Below, one piece after another: positions 63,027 through 64,000 of a stretch of 64,000 nt of DNA. The stretch's first letter is position 1. Every line of letters begins with the position of its first letter. The position numbers and the translations under genes were made by a program. The notes beneath the pieces were generated by a model. That model was not told where the DNA came from, made no database searches, and saw only the letters and a program-made list of their open reading frames with translations. Source of the DNA: Aliiroseovarius pelagivivens (GTDB lineage: Bacteria > Pseudomonadota > Alphaproteobacteria > Rhodobacterales > Rhodobacteraceae); assembly GCF_900302485.1 (NCBI RefSeq), contig NZ_OMOI01000001.1, positions 2,418,001 through 2,482,000 on the forward strand. The letters run 5' to 3'.

Positions 63027-64000
63027 TTAGCGGTGATCGGTGGCGAGACGACGTTCCAGCCACTGCGAGTATTGTGAGATGCCGTAGCAGACGACGAAGA
63101 ATAGGAGTGCGGCAAAGCCAAGCAGTTCCCAATACACCCCGTTCCATTCCTGCGATGCCAAGATCGGGCCGCGGATCATGCCGACAAGGTCGAACATCGA
63201 GATCACCGAGACCAGTGTGGTGTCCTTGAACAGGCCAACCGCAACGTTCACGATACCCGGGATCGAGATCTTGAGCGCCTGCGGAAGGATGATGAAGCGC
63301 ATGGCCTGCGGATAATCCAATCCAAGGCTATCAGCCGCTTCGTACTGTCCCTTCGGCAAGGCAGCCAGACCACCCCGGATCACCTCGGCGATATAGGCCG
63401 ACGAGAACAGAGTAATCATGATCACCACGCGCAGGAACAGATCCACAGTTGCTTCTGGCGGGAAGAAATAGGCCAGCATCACCGATGCCACGAACAGAAG
63501 CGTGATAAGCGGAACCCCACGAATAAATTCGATGAAGACCACGCAGACGCCTTTGATCAGCGGCATGCTGGATTGACGGCCCAGCGCCAAGGCGATCCCC
63601 AGGGGAATCGAAAGGGACACACAGGTCACACCCAGCATAAGGTTCAGCATGAACCCACCCAAGTCACGCGAAGCAACCGGGGTCAGCAGAGGGCTTTCGC
63701 TTGCCATCGCATCCACCAGAGCGCCGCCAATGAACCAAAGGACAAATGCAACGGCAACTGCCCCCAAGGACCCGGCGGCAAAACTTGCCGTGCTATAGCG
63801 TTCGAACACCAGATAGGCTCCGACGAGACCGACAAAGGCGGTCAGAGGGACACCGATCGGGCCTCCCCAGACCAACCAGTAAGCAATGAAGGGATAGACG
63901 GCTGTAAACAGCAGCAGCTTACGCGGCAGATCAAAGAACAGCACCGGAGCAATAGCAAAGGCCAGCAGAACCAGCGCAATGTTGGGGCGCCAATACAGCT
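63027..64000 (-). CDS. aapM: General L-amino-acid ABC transporter permease (partial)
   Basis: The 3' part of a His/Glu/Gln/Arg/opine-family permease, with motifs such as EFIRGVPLITLLF and the EAA-type loop AALPKGQYEAADSLGLDYPQAMRFIILPQ. The frame stays open to the right edge (codons such as LYWRPNIALVLLAFA before 63944), so the N-terminus lies outside the window. The gene order aapM-aapP is standard for aapJQMP. No start could be assigned. Confidence 0.9.
   Translation of the reverse strand, partial: LYWRPNIALVLLAFAIAPVLFFDLPRKLLLFTAVYPFIAYWLVWGGPIGVPLTAFVGLVGAYLVFERYSTASFAAGSLGAVAVAFVLWFIGGALVDAMASESPLLTPVASRDLGGFMLNLMLGVTCVSLSIPLGIALALGRQSSMPLIKGVCVVFIEFIRGVPLITLLFVASVMLAYFFPPEATVDLFLRVVIMITLFSSAYIAEVIRGGLAALPKGQYEAADSLGLDYPQAMRFIILPQALKISIPGIVNVAVGLFKDTTLVSVISMFDLVGMIRGPILASQEWNGVYWELLGFAALLFFVVCYGISQYSQWLERRLATDHR

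Noticed and set aside
1..64000. tRNA, rRNA, CRISPR array, insertion sequence or prophage
   Set aside because: I scanned for conserved tRNA arms, repeat-spacer arrays, transposase and integrase motifs and terminal inverted repeats and saw none. The accessory genes are not flanked by visible recombination sites.

Overview
The window is a 64 kb piece of an alphaproteobacterial chromosome, most probably a marine Roseobacter-group member of the Rhodobacterales. The evidence is the moderately high GC content, the rpmH-rnpA-yidD-(small genes)-yidC-MOSC-engB-argB order, the AapJQMP-type general amino-acid transporter, a plant/alphaproteobacterial-type GshA, a group III truncated haemoglobin, and frequent start/stop overlaps (TAATG, ATGA). 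I saw no rRNA, tRNA, insertion sequence, integrase or CRISPR array. Most of the window is core genome.

Layout. 1-10.2 kb, nearly all on the minus strand: uvrC; a four-gene block (S49 peptidase, a 54-aa zinc-ribbon protein, a Ca2+/Na+ antiporter, an SDR); an ABC-2 exporter pair; ogt; ileS. 10.5-17 kb: truncated haemoglobin, a YcjF-like / GNAT / YcjX block, truA and parE. 17-18 kb: one AT-rich orphan gene (16968-18002) inserted directly behind parE. 18-24.4 kb: lipoprotein cytochrome c, a DUF3047-like protein, LolCE-LolD, YbjN, then the overlapping trio proC-csaA-hydroxyacid dehydrogenase. 24.4-37.2 kb: tdk, a possible small RNA, a CII-like regulator, dgkA, yigZ, glpK, an FAD-linked oxidase, an exported esterase-like hydrolase, gshA, rsmE divergent from ubiA, and an OmpA-family protein.

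37.2-44.9 kb is the main accessory region and the most interesting part. It holds a TMADH/StcD-type flavin oxidoreductase, an MttB-type methyltransferase, a divergent TetR regulator with tandem palindromic operators, and a 1065-residue self-sufficient reductive dehalogenase (B12-binding core, two 4Fe-4S clusters, flavin/NAD(P)H reductase and 2Fe-2S ferredoxin in one chain). Its coding style matches the flanking core genes. I infer a TetR-controlled, partly cobalamin-dependent catabolic module for methylated and/or halogenated marine organics; the substrate cannot be read from sequence.

45-64 kb: a secreted fasciclin protein whose Shine-Dalgarno lies in a perfect hairpin, an orphan histidine kinase, a MerA-like flavoprotein with a TVP38 membrane protein, the rpmH-rnpA-yidD ribosome/RNase P/membrane insertion block, two small paralogous proteins (the second behind a sequence very like a SoxR box), ttcA, an EAL protein, yidC-MOSC-engB, argB, a fatty-acid hydroxylase family gene, rpiB and the aap amino-acid transporter, which runs off the right edge.

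All coordinates and family calls come from reading the sequence; no database search was run.
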